Source: Myxococcales bacterium (lineage in GTDB: Bacteria; Myxococcota; Polyangia; Fen-1088). From it: a DNA stretch of 20,958 bases. The notes beneath the pieces are model-generated. The model had not been told where the DNA came from. It saw nothing but the letters and a program-made list of their open reading frames with translations, and searched no databases. Below are positions 13,755-20,958 of the stretch, piece after piece; the first letter of the stretch is position 1, and the number at the start of each line of letters is the position of its first letter. The stretch covers positions 18,070 through 39,027 of the forward strand of contig PMJE01000271.1 in assembly GCA_003157315.1 (NCBI GenBank), read 5' to 3'. Position numbers and translations under genes: made by a program.

Positions 13755-14723
13755 TTACACCCAGCCGCGATCGTGCGCGGCGGAGATCAGCAATGCAGCC
13801 AGTCCTGCAATGAACGCGGGATGGTAGCCCACCGCCCGCGCCCGGGCGAAACTGACGATCCCTCGCGCCGCGGCCCGCTCGCGATACAGGATGTCGATCT
13901 CCTGCAGCGTCTCGAGGTGCTCGCCGGTGAAGGAAACCGGGACCACGACCACAGCTCGGTGGCCCACGGCTGCCACGGCGTCGAGGGCCTCCTCTGTGCT
14001 GGGTGCGAGCCAGCGTCGTCGGCCCACGCGGCTTTGAAAAGCGAGTTGCGATCGGTCCTGCAAACCCAGCCGCCGAGTGACCGCGGCCACGGTCGCGCGA
14101 ATGTCGTCGAGATAGGGATCGCCGCGGCGGATGTAGTCCACCGGCAGGCCATGCGCGGAAAACAACACCGGGGCTGTGGCACGCTCCATCTCGGGCAGTT
14201 GCCCCAAGGCATCGGTGATACGGTCGCAGAGAGCCTCGATGTAGCCCGGGGCAGTGGCGTATCCATCGATGCGCGCGGTCGCGATGCCTGCCAGGGCGGC
14301 TTCGACGGTGCGGAAGGCTGATCCGCTGGTGGTTCTCGATCGCTGGGGATGCAGGGGCAGCAGCAGTGCCTGTGTGATGCCGTCGGCTCGCATGACCGCG
14401 GCGGTCTCGGCGGGAAAAGGGTGCCAGTAGCTCATGGCCAGGTAGGGCCGAGCCAGTACACCGGCCGCGGCCATGTCCCTGACCACCGCCTGCACCTGAG
14501 CCGATGATTCATCACGGATGGGTGACCGCCCGCCGATCTGGGCGTAAGCCGCCCGCGAGAAAGCGGCCCGGCGGCGTGCGATGAAACGCGCCAACAGCGG
14601 CTGCACGGGCCGCGCCCAACCCAACTGAATTACGTCGGGATCGGCGAAAAGGTTGCGCAAGAAAGGCTGCACCGCCGCCAGCGAGTCCGGGCCTCCGAAA
14701 TTGAGGGCAACTACACCGAGCAC
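13755..14723 (-). CDS. hemH: Ferrochelatase
   Basis: The product is 322 residues from GTG at 14723 (minus strand). It inserts ferrous iron into the porphyrin at the end of haem synthesis, in the cytoplasm or at the inner membrane. The N-terminus VVALNFGGPDSLAAVQPFLRNLFADPDVI is the family start. AMSYWHPF (96-103), LPLHPQRSRTTSGS and the signature LFSAHGLPVDYIRRGDPY (187-204) with metal-binding His191 follow, then VPVSFTGEHLETLQEID (261-277) with the conserved acidic pair. No cysteine set for an iron-sulfur cluster is seen. Length is normal. It follows hemE by 17 bp in the same direction, so they share an operon. Whether it acts on protoporphyrin or coproporphyrin is not decided by this window; the intermediate oxidation genes are not here. 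Confidence 0.95.
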   Translation of the reverse strand: MLGVVALNFGGPDSLAAVQPFLRNLFADPDVIQLGWARPVQPLLARFIARRRAAFSRAAYAQIGGRSPIRDESSAQVQAVVRDMAAAGVLARPYLAMSYWHPFPAETAAVMRADGITQALLLPLHPQRSRTTSGSAFRTVEAALAGIATARIDGYATAPGYIEALCDRITDALGQLPEMERATAPVLFSAHGLPVDYIRRGDPYLDDIRATVAAVTRRLGLQDRSQLAFQSRVGRRRWLAPSTEEALDAVAAVGHRAVVVVPVSFTGEHLETLQEIDILYRERAAARGIVSFARARAVGYHPAFIAGLAALLISAAHDRGWV

Positions 14724-14740
14724 GTCTTCATCCCGCGTGG

Positions 14741-15763
14741 CTATTCACCCCGCACGGCGCGGACCAGGGCCTGCACGTTCTCGACCGGGGTATCCGGGTA
14801 GATGCCGTGCCCCAGGTTGAAGATGTGACCGCGGCCAGCCCCGCGGCGAATCACGTCGGCGGCCTGGCGTGCAATCCGCTCAACCGGGCCCAAGAGAACT
14901 GCCGGATCGAGGTTGCCTTGCACGGCCGCATGGGCAGCGCCTCCCAGCGCAAGCCGTGCTCGCGCCTGGTCGAGGGGTAGGCGCCAATCGATCCCGTAGA
15001 CGTCGGCACCCACGCGCGCCACGCGGTCGAGAATGGTCGTTGCCCCATTGGGAAAGTAGATGACAGGTACGCCGGTCGCCCTCACCGCGGCCACCAGGCT
15101 CGCGGTGGGCTCGGCCACGAACTCGTCCCATTCTTCGGGAGAGACCACCCCGAGCCACGAGTCGAAGATCTGGATGGCTTGGGCACCCGCGGCCACCTGA
15201 GCCAGAAGATAGGCGCGGGTGGCACTTTCGATCAGCTCCAGCAGCCGATGGGCCGTGTCTGGATCTCGGTAGAAAAGCTTCTTGGTCTCGATGAACCGCT
15301 GCGAGGTCTTGCCCTCAATCGCGTAGGTCGCAGTGGTAAAAGGCGCGCCCGCGAATCCAATGAGCGGCGTCTCGCCGAGTTGTGGCCGCAGCAGCCGGAT
15401 GGTTTCCAGGACGAACGGCGTGCGCTCCCAGGGATCGAAGGACGTGAGCCGGGCCAGGTCGGCTGCGGTTCGTACCGGTGGCGCGAGGGTGGGGCCGTCT
15501 TCGCCGAAGCTCACCGCCTGTCCCATGGCTTGCAGCGGAATGAGCAGGTCGGAGAACACAATCGCCGCGTCGAAGGCAAAGCGCCGGATGGGCTGCATGG
15601 TCACCTCGGCCGCTAGGCGCGGAGTCTTGCACAGCTCGAGGAAGGTGACGTTCTGGCGCACCTCCCGGTATTCCGGGAGGTAGCGCCCTGCTTGGCGCAT
15701 CAGCCAGAGGGGCGGCCGCGGCGTGGGTTCGCCGCGGCAGGCGTCGAGGAACAGGGAGCCCAT
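14741..15763 (-). CDS. hemE: Uroporphyrinogen decarboxylase
   Basis: The product is 340 residues from the ATG at 15763 (minus strand), typical length. It removes the four acetate carboxyls of uroporphyrinogen III to give coproporphyrinogen III in the cytoplasm. The family signature RPPLWLMRQAGRYLPEYR (16-33) carries the conserved substrate-binding arginines Arg23 and Arg27. FAFDAAIVFSDLLIPLQAMG (62-81) includes catalytic Asp72. GFAGAPFTTATYAIEGKTS, IQIFDSWLGVVSP and the C-terminal NLGHGIYPDTPVENVQALV complete the set. No clear ribosome site precedes the start. It is the first gene of a hemE-hemH pair and is divergent from the quinone oxidoreductase across 49 bp, so both promoters must lie in or next to that short gap. 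Confidence 0.96.
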   Translation of the reverse strand: MGSLFLDACRGEPTPRPPLWLMRQAGRYLPEYREVRQNVTFLELCKTPRLAAEVTMQPIRRFAFDAAIVFSDLLIPLQAMGQAVSFGEDGPTLAPPVRTAADLARLTSFDPWERTPFVLETIRLLRPQLGETPLIGFAGAPFTTATYAIEGKTSQRFIETKKLFYRDPDTAHRLLELIESATRAYLLAQVAAGAQAIQIFDSWLGVVSPEEWDEFVAEPTASLVAAVRATGVPVIYFPNGATTILDRVARVGADVYGIDWRLPLDQARARLALGGAAHAAVQGNLDPAVLLGPVERIARQAADVIRRGAGRGHIFNLGHGIYPDTPVENVQALVRAVRGE

Positions 15764-15812
15764 GGTGCAGTTCTACCACTCGTGTCTGGAAGACCGGTGC
15801 TAAGTTCCACCA

Positions 15813-16787
15813 ATGACAGAGGCCATCCGCATTCACAACACGGGCGGTCCGGAAGTGATGTCGTGGGAAGCGGTCAACTTGGCCGCTCCCGGTCCGGGCG
15901 AGGTCCTGGTCCGCCATCACTATGTGGGCGTGAACTTCATCGACATTTATCACCGCCGGGGAATGTACAAATTGTCGCTTCCCAGCGGGCTGGGCAGCGA
16001 GGCGGCAGGCGTGGTGGAGGCGGTCGGCCCTGGGGTAAGCGAGCTGCGGGTGGGCGATCGGGTTGCTTGTGCCACCGGGCCAGTCGGGGCATACGCTGAG
16101 GCGCGCGTGTTGCCGGCAGAGCGCCTTGTGCGCTTGCCTGACGACATCGACGATCGCACCGCCGCCTGCATCATGCTGAAGGGTCTGACGGCTCAGTATC
16201 TTCTGTTGCAGACGACCCGCGTGGAGACCGGGGACACCATCGTGGTTCACGCCGCGGCTGGCGGGGTAGGGCAGATCGCCTGCCAGTGGGCCAAGCACCT
16301 GGGCGCCACGGTGATAGGCACGGTGGGCAGCGATGAGAAGGCGGCGCTGGCCCGTGCCAATGGCTGCGACCACGTCATCGTGTACACGCGGGAGGACGTC
16401 GTCGAGCGCGTGCGCCAGATCACCGAAGGACGCGGGGTGCGCGTGGTCTACGACGGCGTGGGCAAAGATACCTTTCGGGCGTCGCTGGATTGTCTGCGGC
16501 CGCGCGGCTTGCTGGTTGCGTTCGGCCAGGCTTCGGGGCTGGTTCCTCCCTTCGACATCACCGCCCTCGGCGCCAAGGGCTCGCTGTATCTGACCCGCCC
16601 AACCCTGAATACCTACGCTGCCACGGCCGAGGCCCTGCGCCGCATGGCCGACGATCTCTTCCAGGTCGTGCGTGCGGGCGCCGTGCACATCCAGGCGCCG
16701 CTGCAGTTCCCTTTACGCGAAGCCGGTGCCGCCCACACTGCTATCGAGGAACGCAGAACGACTGGGTCGGTTGTGCTGGTGGCCTAG
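15813..16787 (+). CDS. qor: NADPH:quinone oxidoreductase (zinc-independent MDR family, QorA-like)
   Basis: The product is 324 residues from ATG 15813. It likely reduces quinones with NADPH in the cytosol. The N-terminal GroES-like domain shows GPGEVLVRHHYVGVNFIDIYHRRGMYK and GSEAAGVVEAVGPGVSELRVGDRVA (61-85), without the cysteines and histidines that bind zinc in alcohol dehydrogenases. The Rossmann domain has HAAAGGVGQIACQWAKHLGATVIGTV (146-171), with the AAGGVGQ loop typical of quinone reductases, then VVYDGVG and a C-terminal AAHTAIEERRTTGSVVL matching the family end. Full length and apparently intact. No ribosome site is visible (TTCCACCA before ATG), so the message may have a very short leader. 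The exact quinone substrate is unknown. Confidence 0.92.
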   Translation: MTEAIRIHNTGGPEVMSWEAVNLAAPGPGEVLVRHHYVGVNFIDIYHRRGMYKLSLPSGLGSEAAGVVEAVGPGVSELRVGDRVACATGPVGAYAEARVLPAERLVRLPDDIDDRTAACIMLKGLTAQYLLLQTTRVETGDTIVVHAAAGGVGQIACQWAKHLGATVIGTVGSDEKAALARANGCDHVIVYTREDVVERVRQITEGRGVRVVYDGVGKDTFRASLDCLRPRGLLVAFGQASGLVPPFDITALGAKGSLYLTRPTLNTYAATAEALRRMADDLFQVVRAGAVHIQAPLQFPLREAGAAHTAIEERRTTGSVVLVA

Positions 16788-16792
16788 CTTAA

Positions 16793-16818
16793 TCAAGTAA
16801 TACTTGAACTACCGTTCA
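16793..16818. promoter_or_regulatory. Two overlapping dyads between convergent genes (15-bp palindrome and small hairpin)
   Basis: TCAAGTA-A-TACTTGA (16793-16807) is a perfect 15-bp palindrome, and TGAAC-TACC-GTTCA (16805-16809 and 16814-16818) is a second stem overlapping its right end. They begin 6 bp after the qor stop and end 23 bp before the stop of the opposing small gene. They are AT-rich against a GC-rich background. They may be a weak bidirectional terminator or a regulator-binding site; no T-run follows. Confidence 0.4.
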
Positions 16819-16841
16819 CAAGCTCGCGAAACTTCAGGAAG

Positions 16842-17189
16842 CTAGCCCCGACGGCCGCAGACGCTACACTTGTTGTCGCTGCCGATCACGCCGATACAGG
16901 CATCGTCAGGGCAGAGCCGGCGGTTGGGGTCGAAACCCTCTTCGGCGTTGGATGCAATTGCCGATGACGTGGCTTCCGAGCCAGCCTCCCCATCGATCTC
17001 ACGCTCCGGCTCGGGGGTAGGCAAGGCCGGTGGGCCCGCGGCTGGCGTCTCCCCACTCCCGCTTGCGCCCAGCCTGCCGCAGACTGTGCACTTTCCGTCA
17101 CTGCCGATAAGGCCGATGCAGGAGCCGTCCGGGCAGAGCTTGCGGCGGCTGGGATCGAAGGCTGTGCTCTCGTCTTGTTTCGTCGACAT
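16842..17189 (-). CDS. Small protein with duplicated four-cysteine (zinc-ribbon-like) module
   Basis: The product is 115 residues from the ATG at 17189 (minus strand). The frame remains open upstream past trpB's start, but those extra residues do not look like a domain. Two near-identical modules occur at about 11-40 and 86-115: FDP-[SN]-RR, then C-P-D-x-x-C-I-G-x-I-G-S-D-x-K-C-x-V-C-G-R. Cysteines are at 19, 24, 34, 37 and at 93, 98, 108, 111, that is C-x4-C-x9-C-x2-C in both. This spacing suggests a small metal-binding knuckle or ribbon in each. The linker (about 41-85) is acidic and rich in Pro, Ala, Ser and Glu. No signal peptide or TM segment is seen. I do not recognise the family or function. 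It is divergent from trpB (60-bp gap) and converges on qor. Confidence 0.75.
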   Translation of the reverse strand: MSTKQDESTAFDPSRRKLCPDGSCIGLIGSDGKCTVCGRLGASGSGETPAAGPPALPTPEPEREIDGEAGSEATSSAIASNAEEGFDPNRRLCPDDACIGVIGSDNKCSVCGRRG

Positions 17190-17206
17190 GATGCGCGAGT
17201 CGTTGA

Positions 17207-17237
17207 TTGAATCAGGGAGTACACCAAGGCATATAGT
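17207..17237 (+). promoter_or_regulatory. Candidate sigma70-type promoter for trpBA
   Basis: TTGAAT (17207-17212) and TATAGT (17232-17237) are separated by 19 bp, and the latter matches five of six bases of the -10 consensus. A start near 17244 would leave only about 6 nt before the trpB ATG. This fits the lack of any ribosome site and suggests a nearly leaderless message. The long spacer makes this tentative. Confidence 0.3.
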
Positions 17238-17249
17238 GACGCCACTCAG

Positions 17250-18464
17250 ATGTCCACAGTTCCCCAATTTCCCGGTCGATTTGGTCCCTACGGAGGTCGC
17301 TACGTCTCCGAAACCTTGATGCCTGCTCTGGAAGAGCTGACCGCTGCCTGGGAGCACTTTTCGCGCGACCCGACGTTCCGCGCCGAACTAGACCGGCTAC
17401 TGCGCGACTATGTCGGCCGGCCCACGCCGCTCACCGAGGCGGCACGGTTGGCCGACCATGTGGCAAAGACCCAGGGCCGCCGCCTGCGCGTGTTTCTCAA
17501 GCGCGAGGATCTTTGCCACACCGGCTCACACAAGCTGAACAACTGCGTGGGCCAGATCCTGCTGGCCCAGCGCCTGGGCAAGAAACGCATTATTGCCGAA
17601 ACCGGGGCCGGCCAGCACGGCGTGGCCACTGCTACGGTGGCCGCCCTGTTCGGGCTTCCGTGCGAGATCTACATGGGCGCGGTCGATGTTGAGCGCCAGT
17701 CGCTCAACGTGTTTCGCATGCACTTGCTGGGGGCCAAGGTCCACGCGGTCAAGGATGGCACCGCGACCCTGAAAGACGCGATGAACGAGGCCATGCGCGA
17801 CTGGGTGACCAACGTAGCGAACACGCACTACGTCCTGGGAACCGTGGCTGGCCCGCATCCCTATCCGACCATGGTGGGTGAATTGCAGTCGGTGATTGGG
17901 CACGAGGCGCGCGCCCAAATCCAGGCCGCCACCGGCCGGCTGCCCGACGCATGCCTGGCTTGCGTCGGTGGCGGCTCTAACGCTATGGGCCTGTTTCGCG
18001 GATTCCTCGACGATTCCGGGGTGCGGCTCTTCGGGGTCGAAGCAGCGGGAGACGGCCTAGATACCCTTCGCCACGCGGCCACCCTGGGCAAGGGCCGGCC
18101 GGGCGTTTTGCACGGCACACGCTCCTACGTGTTGTGCGACGACGACGGCCAGATCGCCGAGGCCCACTCCATTTCGGCTGGCCTCGATTATCCGGGGGTG
18201 GGGCCTGAGCACAGCTACCTGCGCGACACCGGACGAGCCGAATATCTGGCGGCTACCGACCAGGAGGCGCTGGCTGCGTGTCGCCTGCTGGCCACGTGCG
18301 AGGGCATCATCCCGGCCTTGGAGAGCGCGCACGCGGTAGCAGGACTGCCGCGCGTGGCCGCGCAACTTTCCGACGGGGCCAGCGTCATCGTCAATATCTC
18401 GGGCCGGGGTGACAAGGACATGGGGACCATAGCCAAGCACTTCGGCGCGGAGGTGTCGTCGTGA
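17250..18464 (+). CDS. trpB: Tryptophan synthase beta chain
   Basis: The product is 404 residues from ATG 17250, normal for TrpB1. It joins indole and serine to make tryptophan with pyridoxal phosphate, in a cytoplasmic alpha2-beta2 complex with TrpA. The N-terminus [24 protein letters not shown] is the family start. [16 protein letters not shown] (83-98) holds the PLP lysine, Lys95. [10 protein letters not shown] (115-124) holds catalytic Glu117. The phosphate-binding loop VGGGSNAMG and the C-terminal [17 protein letters not shown] are present. All key residues are intact. The stop overlaps trpA's start by 4 bp (GTGA), so the subunits are translationally coupled. Other trp genes are not in the window, so this is a split trpBA arrangement. 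No attenuator-like Trp-rich leader is seen upstream. Confidence 0.97.
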   Translation: MSTVPQFPGRFGPYGGRYVSETLMPALEELTAAWEHFSRDPTFRAELDRLLRDYVGRPTPLTEAARLADHVAKTQGRRLRVFLKREDLCHTGSHKLNNCVGQILLAQRLGKKRIIAETGAGQHGVATATVAALFGLPCEIYMGAVDVERQSLNVFRMHLLGAKVHAVKDGTATLKDAMNEAMRDWVTNVANTHYVLGTVAGPHPYPTMVGELQSVIGHEARAQIQAATGRLPDACLACVGGGSNAMGLFRGFLDDSGVRLFGVEAAGDGLDTLRHAATLGKGRPGVLHGTRSYVLCDDDGQIAEAHSISAGLDYPGVGPEHSYLRDTGRAEYLAATDQEALAACRLLATCEGIIPALESAHAVAGLPRVAAQLSDGASVIVNISGRGDKDMGTIAKHFGAEVSS

Positions 18465-19285
18465 CAACCGCGCCGTCGACTTCGCGCATAGCCGCCGCGT
18501 TTGCGCGGGCTCGCTCGCAAGGCCGCAAGGCCCTGGTCCTGTACCTGACCGGCTGCGACCCCGATTTCGAGACCAGTCGCCGTCTTCTGCTGGCCGCAGC
18601 CCGAGCCGGTGCCGATGTGCTGGAACTGGGCGTGCCGTGGAGCGACCCATCGGCCGATGGGCCGGCGATCCAGGCGGCCATGCGCAGGGCTTTGGCAGCG
18701 GGCGGTGGCATGGCCAAGGCGCTTGACCTGTGCCGGGCCGTGCGCACTGACAACCCCGACGTTCCCGTTGTGCTGTTCGGCTACGCCAACCCGATTTTCG
18801 TGCGCGGCACCGCGAAGTTTGCCGCCCAAGCCAAACAGGCGGGCGTCGACGGTGCCTTGTGTGTGGACTGGCCTGCCGACGAAGATCCCGAGCTGGCCCA
18901 GGCACTTTCCCAGCAAGGCCTGGACTTGGTTCCGCTCATCGCGCCCACCTCGACACCGGCGCGAGTCAAGGCAGCCGCCGCTGTAGCAGGCGGGTTTCTC
19001 TACTACATCTCGCTGACCGGCATCACGGGCAGTCAACTGCCCAACCTTGCTGCGGCGTCCGCAAGCGTGCGACAGGTCCGCGAACTATCCGGCGACCGCC
19101 TACCAGTAGCCGTGGGATTCGGGATTGCCACGCCGGCAGACGCGCGGGCCGTGGCCGGGTTCGCCGACGGTGTGGTGGTGGGCAGCGCCGCAGTCCGCGT
19201 GATCGAGCGAGCCGTGGCCGCGGGTCGCGATCCGGTGCCGGAGCTAGAGAAATTTGTTCGCGACCTGCGCGCGGCGCTGGGTTGA
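18461..19285 (+). CDS. trpA: Tryptophan synthase alpha chain
   Basis: The product is 274 residues from GTG 18461, with ribosome site GGAGG at 18449-18453 inside trpB. It splits indole-3-glycerol phosphate into indole and glyceraldehyde 3-phosphate and passes indole to TrpB. The TIM-barrel motifs are in order: [17 protein letters not shown] (23-39), [21 protein letters not shown] (51-71) with catalytic Glu55 and Asp66, [54 protein letters not shown] and a phosphate-binding end [26 protein letters not shown]. Loop 6 reads SLTGITG where many homologues have SxxGVTG. Otherwise the protein is ordinary and full length. The next gene begins 81 bp later. Confidence 0.97.
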   Translation: MTTAPSTSRIAAAFARARSQGRKALVLYLTGCDPDFETSRRLLLAAARAGADVLELGVPWSDPSADGPAIQAAMRRALAAGGGMAKALDLCRAVRTDNPDVPVVLFGYANPIFVRGTAKFAAQAKQAGVDGALCVDWPADEDPELAQALSQQGLDLVPLIAPTSTPARVKAAAAVAGGFLYYISLTGITGSQLPNLAAASASVRQVRELSGDRLPVAVGFGIATPADARAVAGFADGVVVGSAAVRVIERAVAAGRDPVPELEKFVRDLRAALG

Positions 19286-19298
19286 CGAGGGGTTGAAG

Positions 19299-19317
19299 CG
19301 GCCGTCGACTTCGGCCG
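19299..19317 (+). terminator. GC-rich hairpin after trpA
   Basis: CGGCCG (19299-19304) and CGGCCG (19312-19317) pair across a 7-nt loop, starting 14 bp after the trpA stop. No T-run follows, so it is a weak candidate terminator or attenuating hairpin in the 81-bp gap before the peptidase. Confidence 0.3.
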
Positions 19318-19366
19318 AGGAAGAACACGACGGGAACTATGGACGCGCGCGGTTGTCTATGGATGA

Positions 19367-20958
19367 ATGGCGACTCGGTCATTCTCCGGTCTGTTGCGTG
19401 TGGGATCTCCATGGATCCTCGTCTTGGGAACCATCGCCGCGCTCTTGATGCTATCGGCAGGTGCGCTGGTGCCGCCGGCGTCGCTTGGCCGAGATGCGCC
19501 TGTCGATCGCTTTTCCGAGGCAAGGGCGCGCGACATCGTTCGCCAGCTCAGCGAGGGCATTGGCCGGCGGGTGAACGGTACGGAAGGGTACGCGCAAGCG
19601 GCCGAGTTCTTGGCCGCGGAGCTGCGCAAGATTCCCGGTGTCGAGGTTGAGACGCAGCAGAGCTCGGGCACGCACACACACAAGGCGTTTCCTTCCTACC
19701 CGTTCGTGTATCGAACGACCAACGTGCTCGGGCGTCTGCCGGGCAAGACCAGCGACACCATCCTTCTCGACGCACACTTCGACACGCTCGTCGATTCAGT
19801 CGGCGCAGCCGACGATGCCGCTGGTGTCGCCTGCATCCTCGAACTGCTGCGGGTTTTGGCGCGCGAGGCGCCGCTGGATCGAACCATAGTCGTAAACCTC
19901 AACGGCGGCGAGGAGATGGGCGGGTTGGGCGCGGTGGCGTTCCTGAAACATGCTTGGGCCAAGGAGGTTCGCGTCTACATCTATCTGGAAGCCCTTCCCG
20001 GCGGCAGGGCGTTGCTGGCCGGCGCCGGCCCGGGCAACCCCTGGCTGGCGAAGACCTATGCGCACGCAGTGCCCGCCCCACTTGGCAACGTGCTGGCGCA
20101 GGAACTGACACAGAGCGGTCTGCTGCCCTTCAACGGCGATTTCACCCCCTTCCATGAAGCAGGCCTGGTTGGCTTGGATGTAGCCATGGTCGGAGATGCC
20201 TGGGCTGTGCACACCCAACTCGATCGGCTCGAACGACTAGAAGCCGGCGGCATGCAGCACATGGGCGACGCGGCCCTGGCTGCAACCAGGGCGCTGGCCA
20301 GCAGTGGCACCCGGTTGGCGCCCGACTCAGAGCGCGCGGTGTATTACGACATCCTCGGCCGCTGGATGGTGGCCTATTCGATGTCCGTCGGCCGCGTGCT
20401 TGGTCTAGTTGCACTGGTCGCGTTCGCGCTCTTCTTGCTGCGGTCGCGCCGACGTGGCTTGCTGTCGCTGCGAGGCGTGTTGGCTGCCTGGGGCTGGAAC
20501 TGCCTTGGCGTCGTGACGGGCGTGCTCGCCGCCCTGTTGCCGGCCCTTGCGCTGAAACTGATCCTGCATCGTTCACTCGGCTGGTTCAGCAAGCCGGCGC
20601 TCGTGGTGGCTTGTTTCGCTCTGCCGGCAGCCGCGGGCATGTTGTGGATTCACAGCCGCTGGCGAGCGCGGGCCCTGCGCAAGATGGACGGCGACGTGGA
20701 CCGCGTGGCGCTGACCGCATGGATGGGCGGACTCTTGTTCTGGGCCGTCTGGTTGCTGCTGGCAACCATCCGCGGGGCCGGCACAGGCTACATTCCATTC
20801 TACTGGGTGGCCGGCGGGGCAGTTGGACTGCTGGTCGCCACCCTCTACCCGCCGGCGCGCCTTGCGGGCTTGCTCGTCGGTTTCATCCCTGGAGCCATCG
20901 TGACCATCGAGGTGGCGACCATGGTCGTCGCAAGCATCGTTCCCATGGCGGGCATGAC
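19367..20958 (+). CDS. Membrane-anchored M28 metallopeptidase, ERMP1/Fxna-like (partial, runs off the window)
   Basis: At least 530 residues are encoded from ATG 19367, the first possible start because an in-frame TGA sits directly before it. A signal anchor lies at about 14-36. The M28 domain (about 45-315) has all zinc-site elements: DAHFDT with His137, GAADDAAG with Asp149/150, GGEEMGG with Glu182/183, YIYLEA with Glu208, and AWAVHTQLDR with His282. Blocks such as AGPGNPWL, AQELTQSGLLP and DFTPFHEAGLVGLDVAMV closely resemble the eukaryotic endoplasmic reticulum peptidase ERMP1 rather than secreted bacterial aminopeptidases. After about residue 335 come several TM helices (near 343-357, 370-395, 405-425, 445-462, 470-490 and 496-525), again as in ERMP1. 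The peptidase domain likely faces the periplasm. Substrate unknown. The gene is independent of trpBA in function as far as can be seen. Confidence 0.88.
   Translation, partial: MATRSFSGLLRVGSPWILVLGTIAALLMLSAGALVPPASLGRDAPVDRFSEARARDIVRQLSEGIGRRVNGTEGYAQAAEFLAAELRKIPGVEVETQQSSGTHTHKAFPSYPFVYRTTNVLGRLPGKTSDTILLDAHFDTLVDSVGAADDAAGVACILELLRVLAREAPLDRTIVVNLNGGEEMGGLGAVAFLKHAWAKEVRVYIYLEALPGGRALLAGAGPGNPWLAKTYAHAVPAPLGNVLAQELTQSGLLPFNGDFTPFHEAGLVGLDVAMVGDAWAVHTQLDRLERLEAGGMQHMGDAALAATRALASSGTRLAPDSERAVYYDILGRWMVAYSMSVGRVLGLVALVAFALFLLRSRRRGLLSLRGVLAAWGWNCLGVVTGVLAALLPALALKLILHRSLGWFSKPALVVACFALPAAAGMLWIHSRWRARALRKMDGDVDRVALTAWMGGLLFWAVWLLLATIRGAGTGYIPFYWVAGGAVGLLVATLYPPARLAGLLVGFIPGAIVTIEVATMVVASIVPMAGM

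Noticed and set aside
15315..16688. Long open frame (457 codons) on the minus strand across hemE and the quinone oxidoreductase
   Set aside because: It is antisense or out of frame to two well-identified genes, has a composition of Arg/His/Ala typical of shadow frames in GC-rich DNA, and shows no domain; part of it reads hemE in a shifted frame.
16793..16807. SoxR-box interpretation of the palindrome
   Set aside because: Half-sites match but the central spacing is one base too long for MerR-family SoxR, and the site lies after, not before, the neighbouring gene.
1..20958. Mobile elements, CRISPR arrays, tRNA or rRNA genes
   Set aside because: I saw no transposase or integrase motifs, no evenly spaced repeats and no cloverleaf or rRNA-like sequence on either strand. 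A search with covariance models would be needed to exclude small RNAs.

Overview
The window is GC-rich, gene-dense bacterial DNA with no rRNA, tRNA, CRISPR array, transposase or integrase that I can recognise. Several traits point to a myxobacterium or relative (Myxococcota, former Deltaproteobacteria): a transmembrane PknB-type Ser/Thr kinase, a TPR plus PEGA-repeat envelope protein, an FG-GAP lipoprotein, sigma54-type promoter candidates and an exopolysaccharide (EPS) export locus. The species cannot be named from the sequence alone.

Region 1 (1-13751) is a surface-polysaccharide locus. It has the tail of a probable nucleotide-sugar epimerase/dehydratase (1-90), a secreted beta-helix protein (211-1698) and a divergent GT4 glycosyltransferase (1728-3044, minus strand). 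A plus-strand series follows: a hexapeptide acyltransferase (3103), an RsbW/SpoIIAB-like ATPase and a STAS anti-anti-sigma protein (3779-4595), two consecutive Wzz/PCP-type chain-length proteins (4602-7150) and a BY-kinase-like ATPase (7147-7872). From the ATPase at 3779 to the BY-kinase the genes overlap or nearly touch, so they are probably one translationally coupled operon. Next come a Ser/Thr kinase (8045-9691), a divergent mannose-1-phosphate guanylyltransferase-like protein (9773-10744) and an envelope pair made of a TPR/PEGA protein and an FG-GAP lipoprotein (10931-13751). The gaps before the kinase and before the nucleotidyltransferase each hold a GG-N10-GC element matching the sigma54 -24/-12 consensus at 10 of 12 positions. 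A weaker one lies before the PEGA gene.

Region 2 (13755-16787) is housekeeping: hemH and hemE on the minus strand (late haem synthesis) and a divergent quinone oxidoreductase.

Region 3 (16842-20958) has a small unrecognised protein with two near-identical four-cysteine modules (minus strand), then trpB-trpA overlapping by 4 bp, then a membrane-anchored M28 metallopeptidase resembling eukaryotic ERMP1/Fxna that runs off the window.

The most interesting reading is that Region 1 combines polysaccharide export with several layers of control: a partner-switch pair inside the export operon, a BY-kinase whose Walker A' acidic residues are replaced and which lacks a tyrosine tail, a Ser/Thr kinase, a nucleotidyltransferase with a lost signature loop, and sigma54-type promoters. 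No intergenic stretch exceeds 300 bases; the longest are about 190, 172 and 120 bp and their contents are described below.
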